From JAXGQD01 sp964574395 (lineage in GTDB: Bacteria; Bacillota; Clostridia; Saccharofermentanales; Fastidiosipilaceae), in contig CAZNNL010000002.1 of assembly GCA_964574395.1 (NCBI GenBank), positions 4,786 to 68,785 on the forward strand: a DNA stretch of 64,000 nucleotides, given 5' to 3'. The notes under the pieces were generated by a model that searched no databases, was not told where the DNA came from, and worked only from the letters and a program-made list of their open reading frames with translations. The stretch's first letter is position 1, and each line of letters opens with the position of its first letter. The position numbers and the translations under genes are program-made. Below are positions 9,186-16,398 of this stretch, in pieces.

Positions 9186-9375
9186 TGACAAAAAATCAAC
9201 CTGTGTGATGATTTTAAACCGTAGACCCTAAATAATTGTCAAAAATGCAAGTTGTACGAACAATATTGGCCTTCTAAGGCCCAAAACCCCCCGATTTCCG
9301 TCGTACAACTTGTATATTTGACGAAAAAAACTATCAAATTTGATTTGCCGACGTACAAGCTGTTTTATTGTCAAA
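9185..9375. repeat. ~190-bp intergenic element, copy A: four 23-bp units in -,-,+,+ order
   Basis: Four copies of a unit close to CGTACAAGYTGTWTTTTTG plus NCAA occur here. Two are inverted (9185-9208, degenerate; 9238-9259) and two direct (9302-9327 and 9349-9375). Units two and three form a 20/22-bp inverted repeat around a ~41-base loop that itself holds GGCCTT-CT-AAGGCC. A second copy at 23139-23327 has the same unit orientations, nearly the same spacing (53/64/47 versus 52/63/47) and loop similarity. Function unknown; no ORF is convincing here. Confidence 0.85.
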
Positions 9376-9423
9376 TTTTCACTGCTATTCAAGATTAGAA
9401 CAGTATTTGTTAACTCGCCCCCC

Positions 9424-9452
9424 TTGTTTTTATTGACAAACTGCGCTAGAAT
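9424..9452 (+). promoter_or_regulatory. Probable promoter for the tRNA pair
   Basis: TTGTTT (9424-9429), 17 bases and TAGAAT (9447-9452) sit about 20 bases before tRNA-Gly. A TTGACA at 9433 is better in sequence but only 8 bases from the -10. Confidence 0.5.
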
Positions 9453-9471
9453 TTCAAAGGCAAAAGCAATT

Positions 9472-9545
9472 GCAGGTGTAGTTTAGTGGTAGAACTTCAG
9501 CCTTCCAAGCTGACCGTGTGGGTTCGATTCCCATCACCTGCTCCA
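9472..9545 (+). tRNA. tRNA-Gly (anticodon TCC)
   Basis: 74 bases including an encoded CCA end. Acceptor GCAGGTG pairs with CACCTGC, the D arm is AGTTTAGTGGTAGAACT, the anticodon loop CTTCCAA carries TCC at 9504-9506, and the T loop reads GGTTCGATTCC. It reads GGA and possibly other glycine codons. Confidence 0.97.
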
Positions 9546-9547
9546 AG

Positions 9548-9570
9548 AAACGGCGACAGCGTCGCCGTTT
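9548..9570 (+). other. 10-bp hairpin between the two tRNA genes
   Basis: A perfect 10-bp stem (AAACGGCGAC, loop AGC, GTCGCCGTTT) lies between the tRNAs. Only three T residues end it, so it is a weak terminator or, more likely, a processing signal in a joint transcript. Confidence 0.6.
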
Positions 9571-9577
9571 ACAATTT

Positions 9578-9654
9578 GGGTCTATAGCTCAGTTGGATAG
9601 AGCAACAGCCTTCTAAGCTGTGGGTCGCACGTTCGAGTCGTGCTAGGCTCACCA
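9578..9654 (+). tRNA. tRNA-Arg (anticodon TCT)
   Basis: 77 bases with encoded CCA. Acceptor GGGTCTA pairs with TAGGCTC using two G-T pairs, the D arm is AGCTCAGTTGGATAGAGC, the anticodon loop CTTCTAA holds TCT at 9612-9614 (AGA codon), and the T arm contains GTTCGAGTC. Confidence 0.96.
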
Positions 9655-9679
9655 CCAAAAACTAGGGTCTAACAGCCCG

Positions 9680-9704
9680 AAAAGCCCACTACGGTGGGCT
9701 TTTC
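9680..9704 (+). terminator. Intrinsic terminator after the tRNA pair
   Basis: AAAAGCCCAC and GTGGGCTTTT form a stem with a short loop, then TTCTTATG. The A-rich 5' flank may let it also stop the minus-strand ABC operon. Confidence 0.8.
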
Positions 9705-9773
9705 TTATGTCCAAACAAAGGTTTTATATGCGACTAGCCAGCCTGTTTTATTTTTTCAACTTAACAAACTTAT

Positions 9774-10634
9774 TCAGCGTACACTTGTTTTGCTCTTATG
9801 TGAGTGCAAAGTCCAGAAGAGAAGTACAACAGAGACAATAACGAATAGTGGCATCATGCCCATCCCAATGACACCAGAACTAGGATTAGGCTGTGCGCTT
9901 AAGTTTTTTAGATTCTCAAAAGAGGACTCGAAAACAAGACTAAACTGTGTAAAATGCTCGCTATCAATAGTGAAGCGTATGCCTAATGGGATAAAAACCA
10001 TGGCAGCGAAGGCTAAGATTTGCTGAGCAAAGTATAGGATGAAATAAACAATGATAGGGCCACCCACGCCTAGATGGTGGAAACGAGATTCACTGCCTTT
10101 AGCTACACTGAAAAAGATACTAATTAACAGACTAAATGTAGTGAATAGTAAAAGTGCAAGAACAAGTAACCATGTTACAAGGCTGAAGTTAAAGTTAAAA
10201 TTCGCATGTATTAGCTTCCCAGCCATAGCGTAAGAGACACCAAAGGGTAGGCCCACCATACTGGTGGCTAAGGTAAATCTTATGAAGTTGTAAATCATTG
10301 GTATTAGAAATAAGAAAGACATGAGCTGGACAAAATAAGCCACGAGAAATTTTGAAGCGAAGATTTTAGCGCTACTCGCAGGTATAGTATGTGTAAAGTA
10401 TGCCTCTTGCCCTGCCATCGTGCGATAATAGCGCATCGTAATGATGATGGTAGGTCCCAAGCCCATAACAAGGAACGTTATTATGCTTGTTAGGGTAGAA
10501 AATACATTTAGAACACTATTCTGAAACAAGAGGCCTACTAAGGATAAACAGTAGATTAAGATGATGCCTCCCCAAATACTGCGTAAACTTTTCCAAAGTT
10601 GTTTGACTTCAAAACGCACTAGTTTGTTAAACAT
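9774..10634 (-). CDS. ABC transporter permease (GntR-linked exporter type)
   Basis: 286-residue membrane protein with about six hydrophobic segments, no recognised catalytic motif and a basic N-terminus (VKQLWKSLR). It is the membrane half of the three-gene operon GntR regulator, ATPase, permease. The start overlaps the ATPase gene by 16 bases, showing tight coupling. Such YtrA/YtrB-type systems often respond to cell-wall-active compounds; the substrate here is unknown. Confidence 0.75.
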   Translation of the reverse strand: MFNKLVRFEVKQLWKSLRSIWGGIILIYCLSLVGLLFQNSVLNVFSTLTSIITFLVMGLGPTIIITMRYYRTMAGQEAYFTHTIPASSAKIFASKFLVAYFVQLMSFLFLIPMIYNFIRFTLATSMVGLPFGVSYAMAGKLIHANFNFNFSLVTWLLVLALLLFTTFSLLISIFFSVAKGSESRFHHLGVGGPIIVYFILYFAQQILAFAAMVFIPLGIRFTIDSEHFTQFSLVFESSFENLKNLSAQPNPSSGVIGMGMMPLFVIVSVVLLFWTLHSHKSKTSVR

Positions 10635-11326
10635 GCGAATACCTCCCTAAAGTATTGATCGATGCTTTTATTTTGTTCTTGACGCAAGCTGTCTGCATCC
10701 TTATGTAAAATTACTCGCCCCTTGTCTAAAAATATTACTTCGTCCAATATGTTTTCCACATCAGCTATGAGGTGTGTGGAGATAAGCATCAGGGAATCTT
10801 CAGAAAAATTACGGATGATGCCTTCTAGAATAACGCTACGGGCGGCAGGGTCGACACCTGAAATCGGCTCATCTAGGAAGTATATTTTAGCTTGTCTAGA
10901 CATCGCCAAGGCGATTTGTAGCTTTTCTTGTGTGCCCTTTGATAATTCTTTGATGCGCTTACCTTTTTCAATCTGAAAAAATTGAAGCATCTCTTCAGCT
11001 TTAGTAAGATCGAAATCAGAGAAGAAGTCGGCATACTGGCTAAGCACCTCGTAAACAAAATTATTTTCATTTAAACTGCTTTTCTCTGGCAAAAAAGACA
11101 CTAAAGCCTTCGTTTGAACTCCGATTCTCTGTTGAAAAATTTCAACTTTGCCTTGATAGTCACTTGTAAGCCCGGCAAGAATTTTTAAGAGTGTTGTTTT
11201 GCCACAACCATTCGGCCCGAGCAGACCAACAATTCTCCCGCTCTGAATCTGAAGATTAACGTCAAGTAGAGCTGGCGTTTTTCTATAGTATTTTGAAACA
11301 TTTGTAATCTCTATACTATTGGACAT
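10619..11326 (-). CDS. ABC transporter ATP-binding protein (YtrB/EcfA-like exporter class)
   Basis: 235-residue ABC ATPase: Walker A GPNGCGKT near residue 38, signature LSKGTQEKL, Walker B IYFLDEP followed by ISGVDPAAR, and switch His in STHLIADVE. The signature is the LSKG form common in drug or antibiotic exporters. It overlaps the GntR gene by 11 bases and the permease by 16, so the three proteins are made together. The exported substrate is not evident. Confidence 0.85.
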   Translation of the reverse strand: MSNSIEITNVSKYYRKTPALLDVNLQIQSGRIVGLLGPNGCGKTTLLKILAGLTSDYQGKVEIFQQRIGVQTKALVSFLPEKSSLNENNFVYEVLSQYADFFSDFDLTKAEEMLQFFQIEKGKRIKELSKGTQEKLQIALAMSRQAKIYFLDEPISGVDPAARSVILEGIIRNFSEDSLMLISTHLIADVENILDEVIFLDKGRVILHKDADSLRQEQNKSIDQYFREVFACLTN

Positions 11327-11702
11327 GATTATTTTTTCCCTTCTCCAACCAGTTTTTGGTAAACATGCTCAGGCTTTCATTTAGACTTAAACCTAACTCA
11401 GATAAATCTTTGATACAGTCCTTTAGCTTTTCCTCTGCTAGTTTTTCGCGTGTTACAGCGATTAGCTTGTTATCGTTCGTGATAAAGCGACCACTGGTAC
11501 GCTCCGATTGTGCCAAACCATCGCGTTCTAACTCGGCTAGTGCACGCTGTACGGTGTTGGGGTTTACGCCAAATTCAAGCGCTAAATCGCGTACCGAAGG
11601 AACTCTTGATCCGGCCTCCCATTGGGAAGAAGCGATGAGTTTTCGGAAATGGTTCAATAATTGCAGGTAGATAGGGCTATTGCTGTCAAATGCGTATCCC
11701 AT
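11316..11702 (-). CDS. GntR family regulator, YtrA subfamily
   Basis: 128-residue repressor-like protein with an N-terminal winged helix (IYLQLLNHFRKLI, SRVPSVRDLA, NPNTVQRALAELERDGL) and a short C-terminal dimer tail instead of a large effector domain, typical of YtrA. ATG 11702 lies six bases after AAGGAG; a TTG two codons earlier is less likely. It heads the operon and probably controls it through the palindrome just upstream. Confidence 0.88.
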   Translation of the reverse strand: MGYAFDSNSPIYLQLLNHFRKLIASSQWEAGSRVPSVRDLALEFGVNPNTVQRALAELERDGLAQSERTSGRFITNDNKLIAVTREKLAEEKLKDCIKDLSELGLSLNESLSMFTKNWLEKGKNNHVQ

Positions 11703-11723
11703 GCGCAACTCCTTTGTCTTACT

Positions 11724-11741
11724 GTATTAATCGATTAGTAC
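11724..11741. promoter_or_regulatory. Probable GntR operator
   Basis: 18-bp near-perfect palindrome GTATTAATCGATTAGTAC with one mismatched pair, immediately upstream of the GntR ribosome site. Autoregulation is inferred from position. Confidence 0.55.
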
Positions 11742-11785
11742 AATCACACAATAAAGCAATAAAAACTTGATGTCAATAGCTTAGA

Positions 11786-11821
11786 AAATAAAAACAAAAA
11801 ACGCCCATCTTTCGATGAGCG
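11786..11821 (-). terminator. Terminator after ptsG
   Basis: On the minus strand CGCTCATC, loop GAAA, GATGGGCG is followed by a T-rich run, 40 bases past the ptsG stop. Confidence 0.8.
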
Positions 11822-11864
11822 CTTTCTATTTCCAGTGGATTTTTTAGAGCGAGTTGTATGCTTA

Positions 11865-13351
11865 TTAAAGCATTTTCTTGAATTCGTCAGCCACGCTTTG
11901 TACTTGTGTACCGATGATGACTTGGACTGAAGTTTTGCTAGGACGAACAACGCCAGCAACGCCAGCTTGTTTGATCTTTTTCTCGTCTACTAAGAGGTTG
12001 TCTTTTACTTCGAGACGCAAACGCGTAATGCAGTTTTCAGCTGAAGTTACGTTATCTTTACCGCCAACGGCAGAGAGGATAGCAGCAGCGACTTCAGTGA
12101 AGTTATCGTTTGCAAGAACTAAAGCTTCTTCGCCAGCAGTCTCATCGTCGTCTTCACGACCAGGTGTTTTGAGATTGAAAGCTTTGATAACGGCATAGAA
12201 AATGACAAAGTAGAGAATTCCAACAACAATACCAATTGGGATAATCATCCAAGGATTGACAGCGCCTGGTGCTTTAAAGCTTAGGAACCAGTCAACAAAT
12301 CCGGCGGAGAAGTTAAAGCCAGAGCGGACGGGTAAGAGTGCACAGACGATTGCTGACAAACCTGTTAGCAGTGCGTGAATGAGGTAGAGACCAGGGGCTA
12401 AGAACATGAAAGCAAATTCCAGAGGTTCGGTGATACCCGTAAAGAATGAAGCCAAAGCAGCGGAGAAGAGCAAACCAGCTGCGATTTTCTTTTTGTTTTC
12501 TTTAGCAGTAACATACATGGCTAATGCTGCACCAGGTAAACCGAACATCATGACTGGGAAGAAACCTGTCATGTAGATACCAGTAACAGATGTACCAGTT
12601 CCTGCGCCTGATGAGGCAATACCGGTAACAACTTCGGAGAATGGTTGGAGGTCTGGACCCCAGAAACGACCGATGTCATTGATGTTGGCTACGTCAAACC
12701 AGAAAACGCTGTTGAGCGCGTGGTGTAGACCGACGGGGATGAGCAAACGGTTGAAGAAGGCATAGATACCAGCACCAATGGGGCCGAGTGAAATGATGCC
12801 TTTGCCGAAATTGACGAGTGCGCCGTAAATTACGGGCCAAGCTAAGTACATGGGAACACAAACGAGTAAGGTTGTGAAAGCTGTCATAATGGCGACTGAG
12901 CGTTTGCCGCTGAAGAAGCCAAAAGCAGGATGTAATTTAACTTGATGGAATTTGTTGTACATGGCACCACCGATTAAACCGGAGAGGATACCTGTAAATT
13001 GTGTATTGATTTTACCAAATGCAGCAGGGACCTCGACGCCTTCGCCGAGATACAGGCCAACTGCGCCTGCAGAGAGAACAGTAGTTAAGGTTAAGAAAAA
13101 AACTAAACCAGCCAAACCTGCTGTTCCGTCATTGTCTTTGGACATACCGACAGCCACACCGACTGCGAATAGCCATGACATGTTATCGATAATTGCTCCA
13201 CCGGCTTTTAGCAGAATAGCGCGAGCATGTTATTTGCACCCCAACCAGTTGGGTCAATCCAGTAACCAATACCCATGAGAATAGCTGCGACGGGCAGCGC
13301 TGCGACAGGGAGCATTAAGGATCTTCCCAGTCTTTGCAGATACTTCATCAT
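11865..13351 (-). pseudogene. ptsG: Glucose-type PTS EIICB with a -1 frameshift near the N-terminus
   Basis: The intact gene would be a glucose or related sugar permease with IIC membrane and IIB domains. Translation from ATG 13351 (after AAAGGGG) gives the expected MMKYLQRLGRSLMLPVAALP start and runs to about 13224, where it hits TGC TAA. From there the family sequence (ILLKAGGAIIDNMSW) continues in another frame to 11865. Restoring one base in CTCGCGCTATT rejoins the frames (LAAILLK). The IIB phosphocysteine motif ENCITRLRL is present. Either the strain has lost the N-terminal ~42 residues or the base is missing from the assembly. A shorter product could start at ATG 13181. Confidence 0.8.
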
Positions 13352-13542
13352 AAAAGAAACCCCTTTCATTTTGCGGAACCTTTCGCGCTTGTTGAAATTC
13401 GCGATATGCCCACCACTGGTAAATTAAGAGCATTCGCCATGGCATATAGACAAATGAATTCACTTGCAAGATGCCATCATAATAAAAGCTGATAGGATAT
13501 AACAAAATTAGAAAAGACTGCAAACCCCCTACAGCTCCTCTT

Positions 13543-13571
13543 TTTATCGCATAGCAAGCAAGGCAAGTCAA
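13543..13571 (-). promoter_or_regulatory. Probable ptsG promoter with long leader
   Basis: Minus strand TTGACT (13566-13571), 17 bases, GATAAA (13543-13548). The ~190-base leader to ptsG could hold sugar-dependent control, but I see no clear antiterminator (RAT) hairpin. Confidence 0.5.
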
Positions 13572-13622
13572 TTGATTTTTTATTACAAAATCAGTAAAAA
13601 AATTGCCTTCTTTAAGAAAATA

Positions 13623-13664
13623 CAAAAAACACGTTGAATGCCATCAAAATTCGCATTCAACGTG
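13623..13664 (-). terminator. Terminator after the glucose IIA gene
   Basis: A perfect 12-bp stem CACGTTGAATGC / GCATTCAACGTG with an 11-base loop, followed on the minus strand by TTTTTTG. Confidence 0.92.
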
Positions 13665-13693
13665 CTTATCAAAATGACTAAATTGTGGTGGAC

Positions 13694-14197
13694 TTAGTTT
13701 TTCTTAACGGTCATGACAATAGCGTCGGTAGAGACAGTTTTGCCAAAATCATCTTTATTAATTTCAATAGCAGAAAAGTCCCCTTTGTTCGTCAAAATCA
13801 TGGGTGTAATTAAGTTATAGCCTTTAGCAGTTAAAGCGTCCAAATCAAATGAAATAAGTAAATCGCCTGCCTTGACCTGATCGTCAACTTTGACATGTGC
13901 CGTAAAGCCAGCGCCATTTTCTTTTACGGTATCCAGACCAATGTGGAAAAGCAGCTCTGCGCCACCTGTCGTTGTCAAAGCGACCGCGTGAAGGGTATCA
14001 AAAACGAGGGTCATGACACCATCAGCAGGTGCATATAATTTTCCCTCCGTAGGCATAATTGCAATTCCAGGACCTAACATTTCTTCGGCAAAAGTAGGGT
14101 CTGGTACTTCTTGCACTGCTAAAAAAGTGCCCTTTAGTGGCGCATACAGCTTTTCGCCCTCATCTTTTGCAAACATCTTTTTTAAACCTTTAAACAT
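13694..14197 (-). CDS. crr: Glucose-specific PTS enzyme IIA
   Basis: 167-residue IIA(Glc) that takes phosphate from HPr and passes it to a IIB domain. The active His lies in LLFHIGLDTV (about residue 92), the second catalytic His in DTLHAVALTT, and the fold core GIAIMPTEGKLYAPADG is intact. It is upstream of ptsG on the same strand but has its own promoter and terminator. In Firmicutes this domain is often fused to IICB; here it is a separate gene that would serve the ptsG-type permease or other sugar permeases. Confidence 0.9.
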   Translation of the reverse strand: MFKGLKKMFAKDEGEKLYAPLKGTFLAVQEVPDPTFAEEMLGPGIAIMPTEGKLYAPADGVMTLVFDTLHAVALTTTGGAELLFHIGLDTVKENGAGFTAHVKVDDQVKAGDLLISFDLDALTAKGYNLITPMILTNKGDFSAIEINKDDFGKTVSTDAIVMTVKKN

Positions 14198-14236
14198 GGT
14201 GGTGTACCCCCGTCTTAAATTTGTTTATTTAACTTG

Positions 14237-14265
14237 AATGTACTGACAGATTGGAGCCTTGTCAA
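14237..14265 (-). promoter_or_regulatory. Promoter of the IIA gene
   Basis: Minus strand TTGACA (14260-14265), 17 bases, TACATT (14237-14242), 40 bases before the start. Confidence 0.65.
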
Positions 14266-14357
14266 TCTTTTTAAGGAAAAAAAGTTAGATTCTCGTAACT
14301 TCCTTGCTAAGGGGCTATGCTAGACTGTATAGGTTAAGAAACAATGGGGGATTTTCA

Positions 14358-16343
14358 ATGGTTCGCAAAGTTAAATACGATAATGACAGTATTTCTGCAT
14401 TAAAAGGTGCAGATCGCGTACGCTTACGCCCCGCCGTCATTTTCGGCTCAGATGGTATTGAAGGATGCCAACATTCATTTTTTGAAATTCTTTCAAACTC
14501 TATAGACGAAGCACGTGAAGGACACGGCGACACGATAAAGGTAAAACGCTACCTTGATGGTTCGATGGAAGTCGAAGATTTTGGGCGTGGAATTCCTTTG
14601 GACTACAACTCGAAGGAAGAACGCTTTAACTGGGAACTTGTTTACTGTGAGTTATATGCAGGTGGAAAGTACCGCAATAATACTGGTGAGAACTATGAAT
14701 TTAGCTTGGGTCTCAATGGGCTTGGCGCAACAGCTACGCAGTATGCTTCACGTTGGTTTGATGTAACGGTATGGCGTGATGGCTTTAAGTACAGCTTGCA
14801 TTTCGAGCGAGGTGAAAACTTGCTTGGGCTTCAAAAAGAAGACTTCCGTGGAAGAAGAACGGGTACTTTACAGCGCTGGCTTCCGGACAGAGACGTTTTT
14901 ACGGAAACGCAGATTCCTTTGTTATATTTTCAGACGGTACTGAAACAACAAGCCATAGTCAATAAAGGTGTTAAATTTGTCTTTAAAGATGAAATCGAAG
15001 GTATTGAAGAAGAATACCTCTATCCTGAGGGGATTTTGGGCTATGTTGAAGAACTCGATCAGGAGAACGGCTTGAGCAAGCCTGTCTATCTTGAAACTGA
15101 GGGGAGAGGCAGAGATCGTTCGGATAAAGAAGATTATAAAGTGAAGGCGGAGCTCGCTTTTGCCTTTAATAATAACGAAAATTTGACGGCGTTTTTCCAT
15201 AACTCGAGTTGGTTGGAATATGGTGGTTCGCCTGATAAAGCGGTTCGTCTTTCTTTTGTCAACGTCTTTGATCGTTTGGCAAAAGAACGCAATAAATACA
15301 AGGCCAATGAAAGTAAAATTGCCTTCGGAGACATCGAAGACAGTTTAATTATTGTTATCAACTCATTTTCGACGCAAACCTCATATGAGAACCAGACTAA
15401 AAAAGCCATCAATAATAAATTTATTCAAGATTTCTTGAATGAATTTTTACGGGAGCACTTGTCCATTTGGGCTACAGAAAACTACCAAGAATCTGAAAAG
15501 GTTTTAGAACAAATTCTGGTCAACAAACGCAGTCGGGAGTCAGCTGAGAAACAGCGCCTCAATTTAAAAAAACAATTGATGGGCAGAATGGATCTGACCA
15601 ATCGCGTTAAGAAATTCGTCGATTGTCGCACCAAGGATGTGACGCGTCGTGAACTTTACATAGTTGAAGGAGATTCAGCTTTAGGTTCCACTAAAATGGG
15701 CCGCGATTCAGAATTTCAAGCGATCATGCCTGTTAGGGGTAAAATCCTTAACTGCTTGAAAGCGGATTTGAATGCGATATTTAAGAATGAAATTATCACA
15801 GACCTCATTAAGGTGTTGGGCTGCGGTGTCGAGGTAAGCAGTAAACAAAACAAGGATATCTCGTCCTTTGATTTGAACGCTTTACGTTGGAACCGAATTA
15901 TTATTTGTACGGATGCAGACGTTGATGGTTTTCAAATTCGTACGCTGATCTTAGCGATGTTTTATCGCCTTATCCCTACATTGTTGACTGAGGGTAAAGT
16001 CTTTATTGCGGAGTCCCCACTCTTTGAAATTAGCCTGCGCCGTGACAAGGATGAGCGTACCTTTTTCGCCTACGATGAGCGTGAGAAAACAGAGCTTCTC
16101 AAGCGTTTTGGCAGTGATAAGGTCAATATTCAACGTTCCAAAGGCTTGGGTGAGAACGAACCAGAGATGATGTGGGAAACCACCATGAATCCCGCGTCTA
16201 GGAGATTAATAAAGGTTTTACCTACAGATGCGCTTGAGACGGCGCGTGTCTTTGACTTGCTCTTGGGTAATGACCTCAGCGGTCGCAAAGAGCATATAGA
16301 AAACAATGGGCATCTCTATTTAGAAATGTTGGATTTGGCTTAA
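14358..16343 (+). CDS. parE: Type IIA DNA topoisomerase subunit B (ParE-like)
   Basis: 661-residue ATPase subunit of topoisomerase IV or a clostridial second gyrase-like enzyme. In order: GHKL ATPase domain (NSIDEAREG with the Mg-binding Asn, DFGRGIP, SLGLNGLGATA), transducer, and TOPRIM (VEGDSALGSTKMGRD, ICTDADVDG) ending at MLDLA. The usual EGDSAGG is EGDSALG. ATG 14358 follows AATGGGGGA; an in-frame upstream start lacks a ribosome site. parC follows 55 bases later. Pairing with a 743-residue A subunit away from any gyrA or dnaA context favours ParE, but GyrB is not excluded. Confidence 0.82.
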   Translation: MVRKVKYDNDSISALKGADRVRLRPAVIFGSDGIEGCQHSFFEILSNSIDEAREGHGDTIKVKRYLDGSMEVEDFGRGIPLDYNSKEERFNWELVYCELYAGGKYRNNTGENYEFSLGLNGLGATATQYASRWFDVTVWRDGFKYSLHFERGENLLGLQKEDFRGRRTGTLQRWLPDRDVFTETQIPLLYFQTVLKQQAIVNKGVKFVFKDEIEGIEEEYLYPEGILGYVEELDQENGLSKPVYLETEGRGRDRSDKEDYKVKAELAFAFNNNENLTAFFHNSSWLEYGGSPDKAVRLSFVNVFDRLAKERNKYKANESKIAFGDIEDSLIIVINSFSTQTSYENQTKKAINNKFIQDFLNEFLREHLSIWATENYQESEKVLEQILVNKRSRESAEKQRLNLKKQLMGRMDLTNRVKKFVDCRTKDVTRRELYIVEGDSALGSTKMGRDSEFQAIMPVRGKILNCLKADLNAIFKNEIITDLIKVLGCGVEVSSKQNKDISSFDLNALRWNRIIICTDADVDGFQIRTLILAMFYRLIPTLLTEGKVFIAESPLFEISLRRDKDERTFFAYDEREKTELLKRFGSDKVNIQRSKGLGENEPEMMWETTMNPASRRLIKVLPTDALETARVFDLLLGNDLSGRKEHIENNGHLYLEMLDLA

Positions 16344-16398
16344 TTAATAGCTGGTTTCAGTGAGCGGCAGAAAATAACTAGCAAAAGTAAAGGGAATT

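Noticed and set aside
9185..9375. CRISPR array
   Set aside because: Units alternate orientation (two inverted, two direct), are degenerate, have unequal spacing, and no cas genes are nearby.
9433..9452. TTGACA to TAGAAT as tRNA promoter
   Set aside because: The spacer is only 8 bases; TTGTTT at 9424 gives the required 17.
9694..10026. Plus-strand ORF opposite the ABC permease
   Set aside because: Antisense to a gene with clear operon context and membrane segments.
13254..13625. Separate 123-residue gene upstream of ptsG
   Set aside because: It lies in the ptsG leader and overlaps the true ptsG N-terminus (from 13351) in a different frame, with no plausible protein character.
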